Of a stretch of 64,000 nt of DNA, positions 42,530 to 51,155 are shown piece after piece. Below the pieces are notes generated by a model. It was not told the DNA's origin. It made no database searches and worked only from the letters and a program-made list of their open reading frames with translations. This stretch comes from Niastella sp. OAS944 (GTDB lineage Bacteria > Bacteroidota > Bacteroidia > Chitinophagales > Chitinophagaceae): positions 372,001 through 436,000 of the forward strand of contig JANUBW010000003.1 in the NCBI GenBank assembly GCA_024809215.1, read 5' to 3'. Position 1 is the first letter of the stretch. Each line of letters begins with the position of its first letter. The translations under genes and the position numbers were made by a program.

Positions 42530-43882
42530 TTATGGGATATTGCCATCAGAATCTTTCTTAAACGCCACTAACTTCTGCGAATACTCCTTCTTCACCGTCT
42601 TTTCAAAACTATCCAGGTAGTTTTCGGTGGTTTTAATACTCGTATGGCCCAAAGACTCCTGGATAAACTCAGTACTTACCCCTGACCGTTTCATAATAGT
42701 TGAAAAAGTATGTCGTGCAACGTAAGTCGTGACGGCCTTTTCAATATCCAGCTTCTTTTTGATCTTGCGCATCCAATCATTAAGAGCCTGCACAAATAAT
42801 TCTATCAACTCAACCTGGCGCAGTGGCGTTATGTCGTGCTGAAGGACAGGAAATATATAATTACCTGGACGTTTGTCCTTGGTACTCCAAAAATCAATGA
42901 TCTGCTGCATGTCTTCTGTTATATAAACCGTAATAGGCTTAGGAGCTGATCGGGTGGCGTTTTCCGTTTTGGCTCTTTCAAATGTGATGTAATCCCCGTC
43001 AATGTTCTTATACTTTAAATGGGCTATGTCAGTTGGGTTTATGCCGTTAGCGAAATAGGAAAACAGCCAAAAGTCCTTAGCTTTCCGCTCTTCCAAGCAA
43101 ATAGGCTCATAGTAATAAATTTTGCCAACGTCTTCCAGGGTTAACGCCTTTTTTATATTCCTTGAGGCTGGTGGTTGGTACTTGCGTCTTCCGAACGGAT
43201 AGCATTTATCTCTTTTAATGATTCCCAGAAAAATTGCCTCATTAAATAGCGTTCGCAAAGTTCTGGTGTAAATACCAACCGTCGTTTTGGAATAATCCTG
43301 CTTCAGCATCCAGTCTTCAAACTGCTTTAGAAAAGCTACATCAATCTGCGTAAACCGTACATTTCCGCGAAACCGGGAAAATGTCATATAGGTGGTCTGA
43401 TAGCTGGCCGCTGTTCTGATTCTATGTTCTTCCAACAGCTTGCGGATATAATAAAGGGTAGTGGCCAGCACCGTATTAGGCTCCGGTTCCGGCAACTTAA
43501 GAATAGGGAAGCGATTGCCATATTCTTCTATATTAAACTGATTGGTGACCGGTACGGCAGAAGCTTTGATGGCATTTCGCTGGTGAAATAAAGGATTTCC
43601 TAAAATATAGTCCTTTTCAAAGTCCTCATAGGTAAAAGGATCGAGATCCTTTGCCACTTTACTGGCTGTAGATTCAATTTCCTTCAGCTTATCCTTAACC
43701 TCCCTTAACCAGTCACTTACCCGGGAGGCACCTAATTTTTTATAGTCCTCGCTGGTAAGGTCAAATACTGTCTGGTATTCCTGGTGCTTCCGGTTACAGG
43801 TTACCCGCAGCTTTACAGGATAAGTTTTCGTTTTCTTTTTGATCCTCCGGGTGTCCAAAAACACATTCGTTGTTACGTTCAT
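42530..43882 (-). CDS. Tyrosine recombinase / integrase of the element
   Basis: 450 residues. An N-terminal arm-binding-like domain covers about 1-105 (KKKTKTYPVKLRVTCNRKHQ). The SAM-like core-binding domain covers about 125-225 (FSRFRGNVRFTQIDVAFLKQ). The catalytic domain covers about 240-440. The active-site Arg-His pair is in YVARHTFSTIMKRSG, with the later His in SLGHTSIKTTENYL and the Tyr in the same stretch. The first catalytic Arg (normally G-x-R) is Asn in ANGINPTDIAHL, a change at the position where IntDOT also lacks Arg. It inserts the element into tRNA-Asn. It lies 194 bp from attR and reads away from it. ATG start at 43882. Confidence 0.95.
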   Translation of the reverse strand: MNVTTNVFLDTRRIKKKTKTYPVKLRVTCNRKHQEYQTVFDLTSEDYKKLGASRVSDWLREVKDKLKEIESTASKVAKDLDPFTYEDFEKDYILGNPLFHQRNAIKASAVPVTNQFNIEEYGNRFPILKLPEPEPNTVLATTLYYIRKLLEEHRIRTAASYQTTYMTFSRFRGNVRFTQIDVAFLKQFEDWMLKQDYSKTTVGIYTRTLRTLFNEAIFLGIIKRDKCYPFGRRKYQPPASRNIKKALTLEDVGKIYYYEPICLEERKAKDFWLFSYFANGINPTDIAHLKYKNIDGDYITFERAKTENATRSAPKPITVYITEDMQQIIDFWSTKDKRPGNYIFPVLQHDITPLRQVELIELFVQALNDWMRKIKKKLDIEKAVTTYVARHTFSTIMKRSGVSTEFIQESLGHTSIKTTENYLDSFEKTVKKEYSQKLVAFKKDSDGNIP

Positions 43883-43923
43883 ACAATGAAAATTTTACGA
43901 TTCACAAATCCCACCTACCCGAA

Positions 43924-43946
43924 AATTTTCAAACAATTTTCAAACA
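43924..43946 (+). repeat. Right arm-type site: paired 11-bp direct repeats
   Basis: Identical over 23 bp to 26459-26481: two copies of AATTTTCAAAC plus A, in the same orientation, 129 bp inside attR. It probably binds the integrase N-terminal domain and overlaps the upstream region of the integrase gene, so it could also regulate it. Confidence 0.7.
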
Positions 43947-44075
43947 AACGGCAGTTAAACGCTCTTTTTCTGCATTTCACTGAAATTAGAGAAAACTGTA
44001 TAATTATGTGAATATTAAACGATTAAGCTAAAGTTGATTAACCCTGATTAAGCTAAAAAAAGCGGATAATCGGGG

Positions 44076-44118
44076 CTGTTAATCAGAGGGTCTCAGGTTC
44101 AAGTCCTGAAGGGGGAGC
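44076..44118 (+). repeat. attR: copy of the tRNA-Asn 3' end
   Basis: 43 bp identical to attL. No 5' half of a tRNA precedes it, so it is not an expressed tRNA. Confidence 0.95.
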
Positions 44119-44135
44119 AGAAAATCAATCACTTA

Positions 44136-44162
44136 AAAGGTCGCCTCTCGGCGGCCTTTTTG
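44136..44162 (+). terminator. Terminator hairpin just outside attR
   Basis: AAAGGTCGCC-TCTC-GGCGGCCTTTTT, an 8-10 bp stem with one G-U pair and a T run. Before the element entered, it would have ended the tRNA-Asn transcript. Confidence 0.75.
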
Positions 44163-44166
44163 CATT

Positions 44167-44188
44167 TTTGCCAGTAATTTGCCAGCAA
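44167..44188 (+). repeat. Paired 11-bp direct repeat outside attR
   Basis: TTTGCCAGTAA and TTTGCCAGCAA lie head to tail (one mismatch), 48 bp past attR. Order and spacing (att, hairpin, paired 11-mers) copy the left end of the present element with another word, hinting at the left arm of an older element. The rest of 44189-44445 holds nothing that I can assign. Confidence 0.5.
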
Positions 44189-44472
44189 GTGGGCATACCA
44201 TGTGCCTTTACCTTCGTCTTCTTTCGGCAGGTAGTTATTTCAACTAACAACTTCAGGTGTTTTTTAACTACATTTCTATTTGCATTCGTAAACGGTAAGA
44301 GCTTAATCTTTTGCCTGCCATTGAAGAAGCGGTGGTAAAGATGGCCTTCTGCACGGCTATGAACTATTCAAAAAGTACAGCTCTGTGAAAACGTTTAGCA
44401 TGGGCACTAATTATCGAAGTGTAAAAATTGTAATTTCACAACAATTTGTCATTAACGTTATCAACTGAATTC

Positions 44473-46506
44473 TTGAAAACCGGATTAACCTTCACCCTGG
44501 CACTCCTCATCTACAACCTCCTATATGGTCAGTCTGTAGCGGATACTATTAAAAATATGGATACCGTTACAGTAGCCAGACAAAAGCAGTTAATTAATGG
44601 AGTGAACAGGCTTACATTAAGCGCAAAGCAGATAGAACTGGTACCAAAGATAATGGGGATAGCAGATCCTTTAAAATCAATACGCTTTCTTCCTGGTTTT
44701 GGCAATGGGGGCGATGCCAATTCGGGTGTGCAGTACAGAGGGCTTCCCTCAGGAAGCAATGGCTATTTTTACAATGGGGTCCTTGTTCATAACCCAAGCC
44801 ATCTTTTCGGATTATTCCCTTTATTCAATAATAACGTTGTTGAAGACCTGAAGATCTACACGGGCGTTGTTCCGGGAAAGTATTTTGGGAAATTATCGGG
44901 CTACATTGATATAAATAGCAACTGGCAAGTCAGAGATACTACCCTTATAAAAGCAGAAGCCTCCCTGGCTCACCTGGGCGTAGGCGCCAGAATTGAACGG
45001 GACTCTAGTCAAATGATGGAAATATTCTGGAGGAATACCTTTATGAATAAAACACTGTGGCCTGTATTACGTAAAACGGGAAAGGATTTAGAAGGTATGA
45101 ACTATGACCTATTCGACTTTAACATGAACGCCAAAAGGGTTTTCAACAAGAGTGAGATAAAAGCCTTCTTATACCTGGGCAGAGATAAAGCTATGTTTGA
45201 TCTTTATGAGCAGACGGCAAAGAATAGTATGGATTGGGGAAATCTGGTTATGGGCATAACTCATACTGCTGATCTCCGGCAATATCTGCAATGGGAAAAT
45301 AATATAGGATATTCAAAGTACAATACCCGTGTTGCATTTGATCTCTATGGCGAAGAGTTTGCGCTATTCAATCATCAAAAAACCTTAAGCATTAATTCTA
45401 CACTGGCGTATCGAAAATCGCGCCGCTCGTTGGAAACAGGCTTCCTTTATATGATGGATGATTTAGGCACTACCCTTCAGAATGAGGGGCAGCCTGCTCA
45501 ATCTGGTGGCAATATCCGGTATAAAAGTAATCAGCATTTATTTAAGTATTTTTTGAACGCTAAATCTCCATTGTCGGAAAAAATTGAACTGGAAGGCTCA
45601 CTGAATCTTTCTACAGTTTCAGCTGTTGAACGCCTGTTTTTTATTAATCCGGCACTTTCAGTATCCTATCTGATGGATGCAAGGAATTCTTTTTTCTGTA
45701 GTTTGTCGATGGCTTATCAGCCAATACACCAGGTTGGCCTTACAAATATTAACCTGCCTGTTGATTACGTAATTCATGCCAACCGAAATCTTTCTGTTTC
45801 AAAGATCCGGGAAGCCTCCGGCGGATACCGTTACGCAGGGGCCAGCATCGAATACAGTGTAGATGTTTATTACAGATGGCTGTCTGGCTTAAAAGAATTT
45901 AACGGGAACATCATCTCTTTAAATGAAAGCAATGATATTGCCAGTGGAGTAAAAAATGGTAATGGGGTTACTTACGGAGCCGATTTTTTTGCCAGATTTA
46001 TTACCACCCGCAATTACTTCACAGTAAACTACTCCTATTCAAGAAGCTTCAGGAAATTTGATGCAATCAATAACGGAGAATGGTATAAATATATTTACGA
46101 CCGGCCGCATAATTTAAGTATTGTGAATTCCTATAAAATGACTCCGAAAATAACTTTCTCAGTTAGTTTCATGTACAATAGCGGAAGCGCATATACTCCC
46201 ACCATAGGGATGTATTATTTTGGCAATTCCGTATTGGCGGAATATGGCGCCAAAAACAGTGCCCGGATGGCTGCCTATCACAGATTGGACGCAAGCGTAA
46301 ACTGGCTTTTGAATAAAACCCGCAAATGCAGGCAAACCCTGGGTATTTCAATTATCAATGTCTACAATCGCTCTAATCCAATTTATATATACCAAAGTTA
46401 TGACCGGGATTTATTTCAACAGAACAATGCCTTTAAAATGATTCAAAAAGATGGCGCAAGTTTGCCCCTGTTACCTGCTCTTACTTATTCATTAGAACTG
46501 CTATGA
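44473..46506 (+). CDS. TonB-dependent outer-membrane receptor
   Basis: About 677 residues. There is no ATG at the 5' end; the TTG at 44473 gives a normal signal peptide (MKTGLTFTLALLIYNLLYGQ), whereas the TTG at 44446 adds an uncharged stretch. A plug domain covers about 25-150 (SIRFLPGFGNGGDANSGVQY, GLPSGSNGYFYNGVLVHNPS, VVEDLKIYTGVVPGKYFGKL). A barrel follows to the C-terminus (LPALTYSLELL). The N-terminal CarboxypepD_reg domain usual in this group is missing. Its end overlaps the DUF4249-type lipoprotein gene by 4 bp, a standard pair in Bacteroidota. The substrate is unknown. Confidence 0.88.
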   Translation: MKTGLTFTLALLIYNLLYGQSVADTIKNMDTVTVARQKQLINGVNRLTLSAKQIELVPKIMGIADPLKSIRFLPGFGNGGDANSGVQYRGLPSGSNGYFYNGVLVHNPSHLFGLFPLFNNNVVEDLKIYTGVVPGKYFGKLSGYIDINSNWQVRDTTLIKAEASLAHLGVGARIERDSSQMMEIFWRNTFMNKTLWPVLRKTGKDLEGMNYDLFDFNMNAKRVFNKSEIKAFLYLGRDKAMFDLYEQTAKNSMDWGNLVMGITHTADLRQYLQWENNIGYSKYNTRVAFDLYGEEFALFNHQKTLSINSTLAYRKSRRSLETGFLYMMDDLGTTLQNEGQPAQSGGNIRYKSNQHLFKYFLNAKSPLSEKIELEGSLNLSTVSAVERLFFINPALSVSYLMDARNSFFCSLSMAYQPIHQVGLTNINLPVDYVIHANRNLSVSKIREASGGYRYAGASIEYSVDVYYRWLSGLKEFNGNIISLNESNDIASGVKNGNGVTYGADFFARFITTRNYFTVNYSYSRSFRKFDAINNGEWYKYIYDRPHNLSIVNSYKMTPKITFSVSFMYNSGSAYTPTIGMYYFGNSVLAEYGAKNSARMAAYHRLDASVNWLLNKTRKCRQTLGISIINVYNRSNPIYIYQSYDRDLFQQNNAFKMIQKDGASLPLLPALTYSLELL

Positions 46507-47342
46507 AAAAATTACTATTAACAATCATTATAGGTACGGCATTTTCTGCATGCATAAAGGAAGCTGCCCAAAAAGAATTTGACCCTAAGTTTGTAGTTGA
46601 AGGTGTTATTGAAAATGGAGCAGTTCCTGTGGTGAAAGTAATGCACAACATCCCCACTAACTTCATTATCGACGAAGAGCAACTGGAAGCTCTTATTGTG
46701 CGTTGGGCAACCGTAAAGGTCTCTGGCGCAGGAGAAGAAGAAGTGCTGACATTGACGCGCAACGATAAAGTTTTCCCTTATTTATTTTATGTTGGTAATT
46801 CTCTGAAAGGAAAGGCAGGTCAGAAGTACAAATTGGAAGTTAAATACAACAATGATGTTCTTCTTTCCGAAACAGAGATCCCACTTTATAAGCCTGCAAT
46901 AAAAAACATATCATATGAATGGATTGACCCGGAAAGAGCTCAACCTGTCGTAAATATTGACAATGCAAATCCGGAAGCCAATTATCTTTTGTTTACGAAG
47001 TTGCAAACCCAACATGAGTTCTATGCAACTACTCCCAGAGGGATCAGGGCTATTGATCGGGCCGGCAAAGAATTTACTGTATCATTGATGAGGACCCGAT
47101 CGATACAAGACACCATGAACTCTTCCAGATATTATAAAAAAGGTGATGAAATAGCAATAAAGGTATCTAATGTTTCCGCAACTAGTTATTCTTTATGGTC
47201 TGCGGTTTCGCAACAAGGTCTTGCACTTTCATTTCTGAACTACTCCTCTGATTTTTCTGGTAATATTGAAGGGAATGGTATCAATGGTGTTGGCATCTGG
47301 TATGGCGCCAATTCTTCGGTTGACAAGCTGATTATTAAATAA
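46503..47342 (+). CDS. DUF4249-type outer-membrane lipoprotein
   Basis: 279 residues. Lipoprotein signal with Cys about residue 17 (IIGTAFSACIKEA). It is followed by the beta-rich DUF4249-like pattern: FDPKFVVEGVIENGAVPVVK, ATVKVSGAGEEEVLTLTRND and KGKAGQKYKLEVKYNNDVLL, the early part looking like an Ig-like fold. The protein ends with SFLNYSSDFSGNIEGNGING. It is translationally coupled (4-bp overlap) with the TonB receptor upstream and probably acts as its surface partner. Confidence 0.85.
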   Translation: MKKLLLTIIIGTAFSACIKEAAQKEFDPKFVVEGVIENGAVPVVKVMHNIPTNFIIDEEQLEALIVRWATVKVSGAGEEEVLTLTRNDKVFPYLFYVGNSLKGKAGQKYKLEVKYNNDVLLSETEIPLYKPAIKNISYEWIDPERAQPVVNIDNANPEANYLLFTKLQTQHEFYATTPRGIRAIDRAGKEFTVSLMRTRSIQDTMNSSRYYKKGDEIAIKVSNVSATSYSLWSAVSQQGLALSFLNYSSDFSGNIEGNGINGVGIWYGANSSVDKLIIK

Positions 47343-47373
47343 AAATGCCATCACGTTTTGCGTGATGGCATTT
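47343..47373. terminator. Two-way terminator between convergent genes
   Basis: AAATGCCATCACG-TTTTG-CGTGATGGCATTT: 13 perfect pairs. It serves the lipoprotein gene ending at 47342 and the leftward gene ending at 47403. Confidence 0.85.
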
Positions 47374-47402
47374 CGATATTATCTGATAAGCGCCAGGCGC
47401 TT

Positions 47403-48863
47403 TTAGTTCTCAAATTTATCCAACAAAGCTTCGACATCGTCGATCAGATTATCAAAACCTGTCTCTCCAAATACCTCAAAGCTGACTTTTGATTCATCTC
47501 CGAATACAAGCAAAGGTTCCACATCATAAGAATGTACAGTTGTATTGCCGTATTGATATACTTCCTCCTTTAGCTGAAAGGTAACTGCTGCTATTTTCTT
47601 CTTTGTTTTTGTGTTTACGGCTACTACAGCACCGTGTTTGTTTAAAAGGTTTGCCAACAAGGTATAATACTCTTTTTCATACACCTCACGATCTTTCTCA
47701 TACTTTTTATAGGCGGAGTCATAAAGCTTGTATGCAGCGTCCCATTTCGCATTATACTCGTTCAACGCTTTCTGGTATGCGTCATAGCTGCTGTATTCAT
47801 TATAATTAGGATATTTTATGCCTGCGAAATAGGTCGCCCAATCTGGAGAAACAGGCTCTTTGTCGCGAACTGCTTTCAGTTCATTGTGCATCAATGCATA
47901 ATCAAGTTGTCCACCCAGCGTAAAGTTGCCTACTGTAAATGTTGTGTTGGCAGAAACGAATAGATCTAACGCTTCGTCATCCTTCGAATTCGCCAGTTTG
48001 TCATACGACAGCGAACTGAAGTTTGAGTTGGTTTCTAAATTCATTAAAGTTTCCGCCCCTTTGCCGAAGCTAAATTTAAAACTTACCAGCTTATTGTCAT
48101 TCTTAGTTTCCAACTTCGTGGTATATGATCCGAGAGAAAGCTTTACACTAATCAATTGAGGGAGCTTATCCTCATGGTAAGAATAGCTTGAAGACAGGTT
48201 CAACACTTCCGAACTGTTAATCGTCATTCTGGCCATTAGCTCGGAAGGCAATTCATAGGTCTCTTCTATATTTTTTTCAACAACATCGTAGCTGCCTGTT
48301 TGAGGATTGTATACATAGCTGTAGTTCGTACTATTCTCCACATAGGATTTTCCAGAATTCTTATATGTAATAGTCAACACAGTATTGTTCGTATTTCCAT
48401 TCTCTGCAGCAGGAAAATGAAATTCAATTTTGTCGCTGGAAGCAGTCCGATCCCACTTTTTTGTAGATTGATTATATTTGTAAATTCCAAATGCCTTGCT
48501 TGGAATATATGATTTCTTCTCCGTAGTTAGTATCCTTAGCACATTGTTTAGGGCTTCTATTTCCTGCGATCCGTCTGTCATTTTTCTGAAGGCAGTTACC
48601 GTTATGTCTATTTCAGGAGCTTCCAACCTATTGAAGTTTTTTAATGCTTCTATAGCAGTATTGGAACTCAAATCATCAACTTTTTTGACAAAATCCCGCC
48701 CTTCAGACTCCATAAAGGCTTTATTGGCGGTTACACCTTCTTTATCATAAGGCAATTCATAAATGGATGGATCGTTTTCAGGACCAGAGTCCTTGGATTT
48801 CTTACATGCACTGAATACGATCGGTGCTGCGATCAATAGAAATAGGGCTGTTTTTTTTTTCAT
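47403..48863 (-). CDS. Large lipoprotein of unknown function
   Basis: 486 residues. The lipoprotein signal is MKKKTALFLLIAAPIVFSAC, followed by KKSKDSGPEND. The first 330 residues are beta-rich with repeated strand pairs (IEFHFPAAENGNTNNTVLTI, TTKLETKNDNKLVSFKFSFG). About 345-400 is a Tyr/Lys-rich helix (YDAYQKALNEYNAKWDAAYK) that resembles a coiled coil. A last beta part follows (KIAAVTFQLKEEVYQYG), and the end is acidic. Probably on the outer membrane. Monocistronic, with a leftward terminator. I recognise no family. Confidence 0.8.
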   Translation of the reverse strand: MKKKTALFLLIAAPIVFSACKKSKDSGPENDPSIYELPYDKEGVTANKAFMESEGRDFVKKVDDLSSNTAIEALKNFNRLEAPEIDITVTAFRKMTDGSQEIEALNNVLRILTTEKKSYIPSKAFGIYKYNQSTKKWDRTASSDKIEFHFPAAENGNTNNTVLTITYKNSGKSYVENSTNYSYVYNPQTGSYDVVEKNIEETYELPSELMARMTINSSEVLNLSSSYSYHEDKLPQLISVKLSLGSYTTKLETKNDNKLVSFKFSFGKGAETLMNLETNSNFSSLSYDKLANSKDDEALDLFVSANTTFTVGNFTLGGQLDYALMHNELKAVRDKEPVSPDWATYFAGIKYPNYNEYSSYDAYQKALNEYNAKWDAAYKLYDSAYKKYEKDREVYEKEYYTLLANLLNKHGAVVAVNTKTKKKIAAVTFQLKEEVYQYGNTTVHSYDVEPLLVFGDESKVSFEVFGETGFDNLIDDVEALLDKFEN

Positions 48864-48959
48864 AATAAAAGTAAAATTTACAAAAATGGTATCTGGAAGG
48901 GGATTATAAGAAATAAGCTTTAGGATTTAGTTATGCGGCGCAAATTACATTTATTATCT

Positions 48960-48994
48960 ATTAATTTAAACTGTTAGAAACAGTTTAAATTAAT
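48960..48994. promoter_or_regulatory. Perfect 16-bp inverted repeat with 3-bp centre
   Basis: ATTAATTTAAACTGTT-AGA-AACAGTTTAAATTAAT lies 96 bp upstream of the lipoprotein start at 48863. It has no run of T after it on either side that would suit a terminator, so an operator or cruciform is more likely. The rest of 48864-49211 shows no gene. Confidence 0.6.
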
Positions 48995-49211
48995 CTGGGG
49001 CTAAATACCACCCAACAACGTAATATTGATAAGTTTATTTTTACCTATGATCTAAAAATTTATGAATACTTATCCTGATCTATATTCACGACAATTATTA
49101 ACGAGTACTATGCTAAATCACGGTTGCGAATCTGATTAGATATGTTGTTGTTTAACCCAGCAAAAGTCTAAATGAAGGATCAACTGTTTCAAAAACTGTC
49201 TATTGGGAGCG

Positions 49212-49238
49212 AAAAGGCTGCCGAGAGGCAGCTTTTTT
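49212..49238 (+). terminator. Strong terminator-like hairpin without an evident upstream gene
   Basis: AAAAGGCTGCC-GAGA-GGCAGCTTTTTT: a stem of up to 11 pairs with one G-U, a GAGA tetraloop and a T run. No plus-strand gene ends here, so it may close a small RNA or be a relic of a tRNA locus. Confidence 0.65.
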
Positions 49239-49308
49239 ATTTAACTACATTTCATCTTTGGAGGCTTTTGTGTTTTTCGCGGGAAGCAACCACAAACCTT
49301 CAATCTCT

Positions 49309-49677
49309 ATGAGCAAACTGACTTTTGACACGTTTACCGATCTTTGCAGACTCAATTTAGATAAGAAATATATCCGGGAGATTTATGAGATAATAGCTAA
49401 ATCCGACCGTTATTTCCATCCTGGAATTGTTATGCCACAGGATCACATAGCCAGCCTATACAAGCTTAGACTTCAAATTGCAAAAGACCACGGAAAATTT
49501 GATATTGATTACATCAACGACTACAAAATAACAGTTTCCAACTTGCAACAAAGCAATTCTAAAGAATTAGGCATAACCTGGTTGAATACTGACCATGATG
49601 GCAGTTACCTAATTTTTTACGAACCTGACAAATTAAATATTTTGGGTATTCTCAAAGCAAAGCATCACCGTAGTTAG
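49309..49677 (+). CDS. Unknown small protein; related fragment lies in the element
   Basis: 122 residues from ATG 49309. The frame is open from 49258, but the first part there lacks the look of the rest. Helical start (KLTFDTFTDLCRLNLDKKYI, REIYEIIAKSDRYFHPG), middle with two short strands, end YEPDKLNILGILKAKHHRS. The last 13 codons before AKHHRS match the relic at 27285-27362 (39 of 40 bases), after which the sequences part, so one or both have a replaced C-terminus. I recognise no family. It faces the phosphoesterase gene tail to tail. Confidence 0.6.
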   Translation: MSKLTFDTFTDLCRLNLDKKYIREIYEIIAKSDRYFHPGIVMPQDHIASLYKLRLQIAKDHGKFDIDYINDYKITVSNLQQSNSKELGITWLNTDHDGSYLIFYEPDKLNILGILKAKHHRS

Positions 49678-49690
49678 CCCTGCACATTTA

Positions 49691-50536
49691 CTAGTCTTTC
49701 CAATTATATTTTGTCAATCTATTTGTCAACTTTTGGTCAACAATTTCAATGCTTAAATCACCTTTTTCTTTTGTTAATATTATCATACAACCTTTTTCTA
49801 AAATTCCACTTTCATTAAATTCCAGTTCTTTTACTTTTATGGATTGGGTTATGCCATTATAATCTGTTTCCTGTTTAAATGGTTCTCCCGTATGTCCGTA
49901 AAAATGATAGTGAAAAATAATGTTGTCCAACACCTCTCTTATCTCAGCCATTCCATAACCCCTTTGACTACCGTCGTCTTTATCGTGAGTGATTAAGATA
50001 TCAAACGTGTCTCGTGTTTTAAGTAGTTTTTTTATTTCTTTTCTTTCGTATTCCTGAATAAACCGTTTTTCTGTTCTTCCTTTTCTGTCTCCAATTCTAC
50101 CTATTCCAACAAATTTCAATACGTCATTTTCCGTTCGCAATTCTTGTTTTAAACCCGACTTACAAACGAACACTTTTTTATAAATGTCAATAGGGAATTT
50201 GCTGCTCTGAAAGTTCTCCTTTTCCAAATTATCTAAAAAATCGTGGTCTTCGTGATTCCCACGAACACAAATCATACTTATACCCAGATTGTCTAAAAAC
50301 GTCTTGATATCCCGATTTACTTTAGTAAAACCATCATAAAATCCTAATTCGTCTCTGTCGTACCTGGCGTGTTTTATTGTTGCCTTGTCTAAATTTTCAA
50401 TGTTAGGATATGCGCCCATATCGCCACACTGTAAAATAAAATCAATTTTATTGCCTGTTTCTTTTTGATATACATCTACCAATTTGAAAGGCAACAATAT
50501 TTTGCCGTGTATGTCAGAAAAAATAGCAACTCTCAT
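49691..50536 (-). CDS. Calcineurin-like metallophosphoesterase
   Basis: 281 residues, cytoplasmic. The metal-binding motifs are in order: FSDIHGK (D-x-H), LQCGDMGAYP (GD), VRGNHEDHD (GNHE), ILITHDKDDG (H) and YGHTGEPF (GHTG). The early loop between GDM and GNHE is long. This family breaks phosphodiester or phosphomonoester bonds in nucleotides, nucleic acids or proteins; the substrate cannot be told. It is a single gene with A+T-rich codon use similar to mobile cargo, so horizontal entry is possible. ATG start at 50536. Confidence 0.9.
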   Translation of the reverse strand: MRVAIFSDIHGKILLPFKLVDVYQKETGNKIDFILQCGDMGAYPNIENLDKATIKHARYDRDELGFYDGFTKVNRDIKTFLDNLGISMICVRGNHEDHDFLDNLEKENFQSSKFPIDIYKKVFVCKSGLKQELRTENDVLKFVGIGRIGDRKGRTEKRFIQEYERKEIKKLLKTRDTFDILITHDKDDGSQRGYGMAEIREVLDNIIFHYHFYGHTGEPFKQETDYNGITQSIKVKELEFNESGILEKGCMIILTKEKGDLSIEIVDQKLTNRLTKYNWKD

Positions 50537-50607
50537 AGTTTAAGCTCGTCGGTCTAAAATTGATGCCAGGATTATATTCCGCTATTATACGCTATTTTTA
50601 ACAGGTT

Positions 50608-51155
50608 ATGAAACAGATTACGCTTATATCTCTTTGTTTGTTGCCAACTTTTTATGGCCACTCGCAAAAGTGCGCATCTATGGCCACCGATAATCCATTA
50701 AGAAGTAGTATGGATACACTCGTGCAAAATATTCTAGTTGATTTTATGGCTGATACATCACGCGCCGGGCTTTCACTTGGAATAATTAAAAACGGTAAAA
50801 TATATACTTATAATTACGGCACCATCAGAAAAGGGCACAAAGTGCTGCCAGTAGCTAATAGTATTTATGAGATAGGTTCAATCTCAAAAACAAATCGGTT
50901 CGGCTGTCACATATTCCTACGCAAAACTATATAGATAGTACGGGGATAGGGTTATTTTGGCGGATAAACAGGATAAAGAATAATATCCGAAAGATCTGGC
51001 ACACGGGTGGCACCTTTGGATTTTCAAGTTATTGCGTTATATATCCGGAAGTGAATGCAGGCATTGTTCTGCTTTCAAATGAGTTTGACCCAACTGCTCA
51101 GAGTAAGCTTGTGAGTATAGCTGACAAATTATTTGAATCGATGCTTAAGAAATAG
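50608..51155 (+). pseudogene. Broken serine beta-lactamase-like hydrolase
   Basis: The first part (50608 to about 50895) codes for a signal peptide, RAGLSLGIIKNGKIYTYNYG and the active-site motif GSISKT (S-x-x-K). A frame switch near 50900 and a large internal loss follow. The end in another frame (about 50907-51155) gives IWHTGGTFGFSSYCVIYPEV and a stop, that is the HTG motif and last strands of the family. About 200 residues of the middle, including Y-x-N, are gone. A complete relative lies at 57171. No function is expected. Confidence 0.85.

Larger units (their letters stand above)
26359..44118. mobile_element. Integrative mobilizable element in tRNA-Asn, about 17.7 kb
   Basis: Exact 43-bp direct repeats (26359-26401 and 44076-44118) bound it. 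Inside each end is the same 23-bp sequence made of two 11-bp repeats, as expected for integrase arm sites. The integrase gene lies 194 bp from attR and faces inward. The backbone genes are relaxase, MobC, primase, a small conserved gene and an excisionase-like HTH protein. No VirB/Tra pore genes are present, so it needs a helper for transfer. Cargo: XRE/PASTA/thioredoxin-like group, triplicated-repeat protein group, HsdS-HsdM pair, a 537-residue unknown and an XRE pair. The interior is clearly richer in A+T than the flanks. Confidence 0.93.

Noticed and set aside
26359-44118. Self-transmissible conjugative element
   Set aside because: No VirB4, VirD4/TraG or other pore genes are visible; only relaxase and MobC, so mobilizable is the right term.
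44076-44118. Second tRNA-Asn gene
   Set aside because: Only the 3' part from the anticodon loop is present; D arm and 5' acceptor strand are missing.
49178-49211. tRNA-like remnant before the 49212 hairpin
   Set aside because: TTCAAA and GGGAGC words recall the att sequence, but the stems do not pair and the match is too short.
49258-49308. Longer N-terminus for the 49309 gene
   Set aside because: The added 17 codons look unlike the rest, and an ATG with a good following sequence is at 49309.
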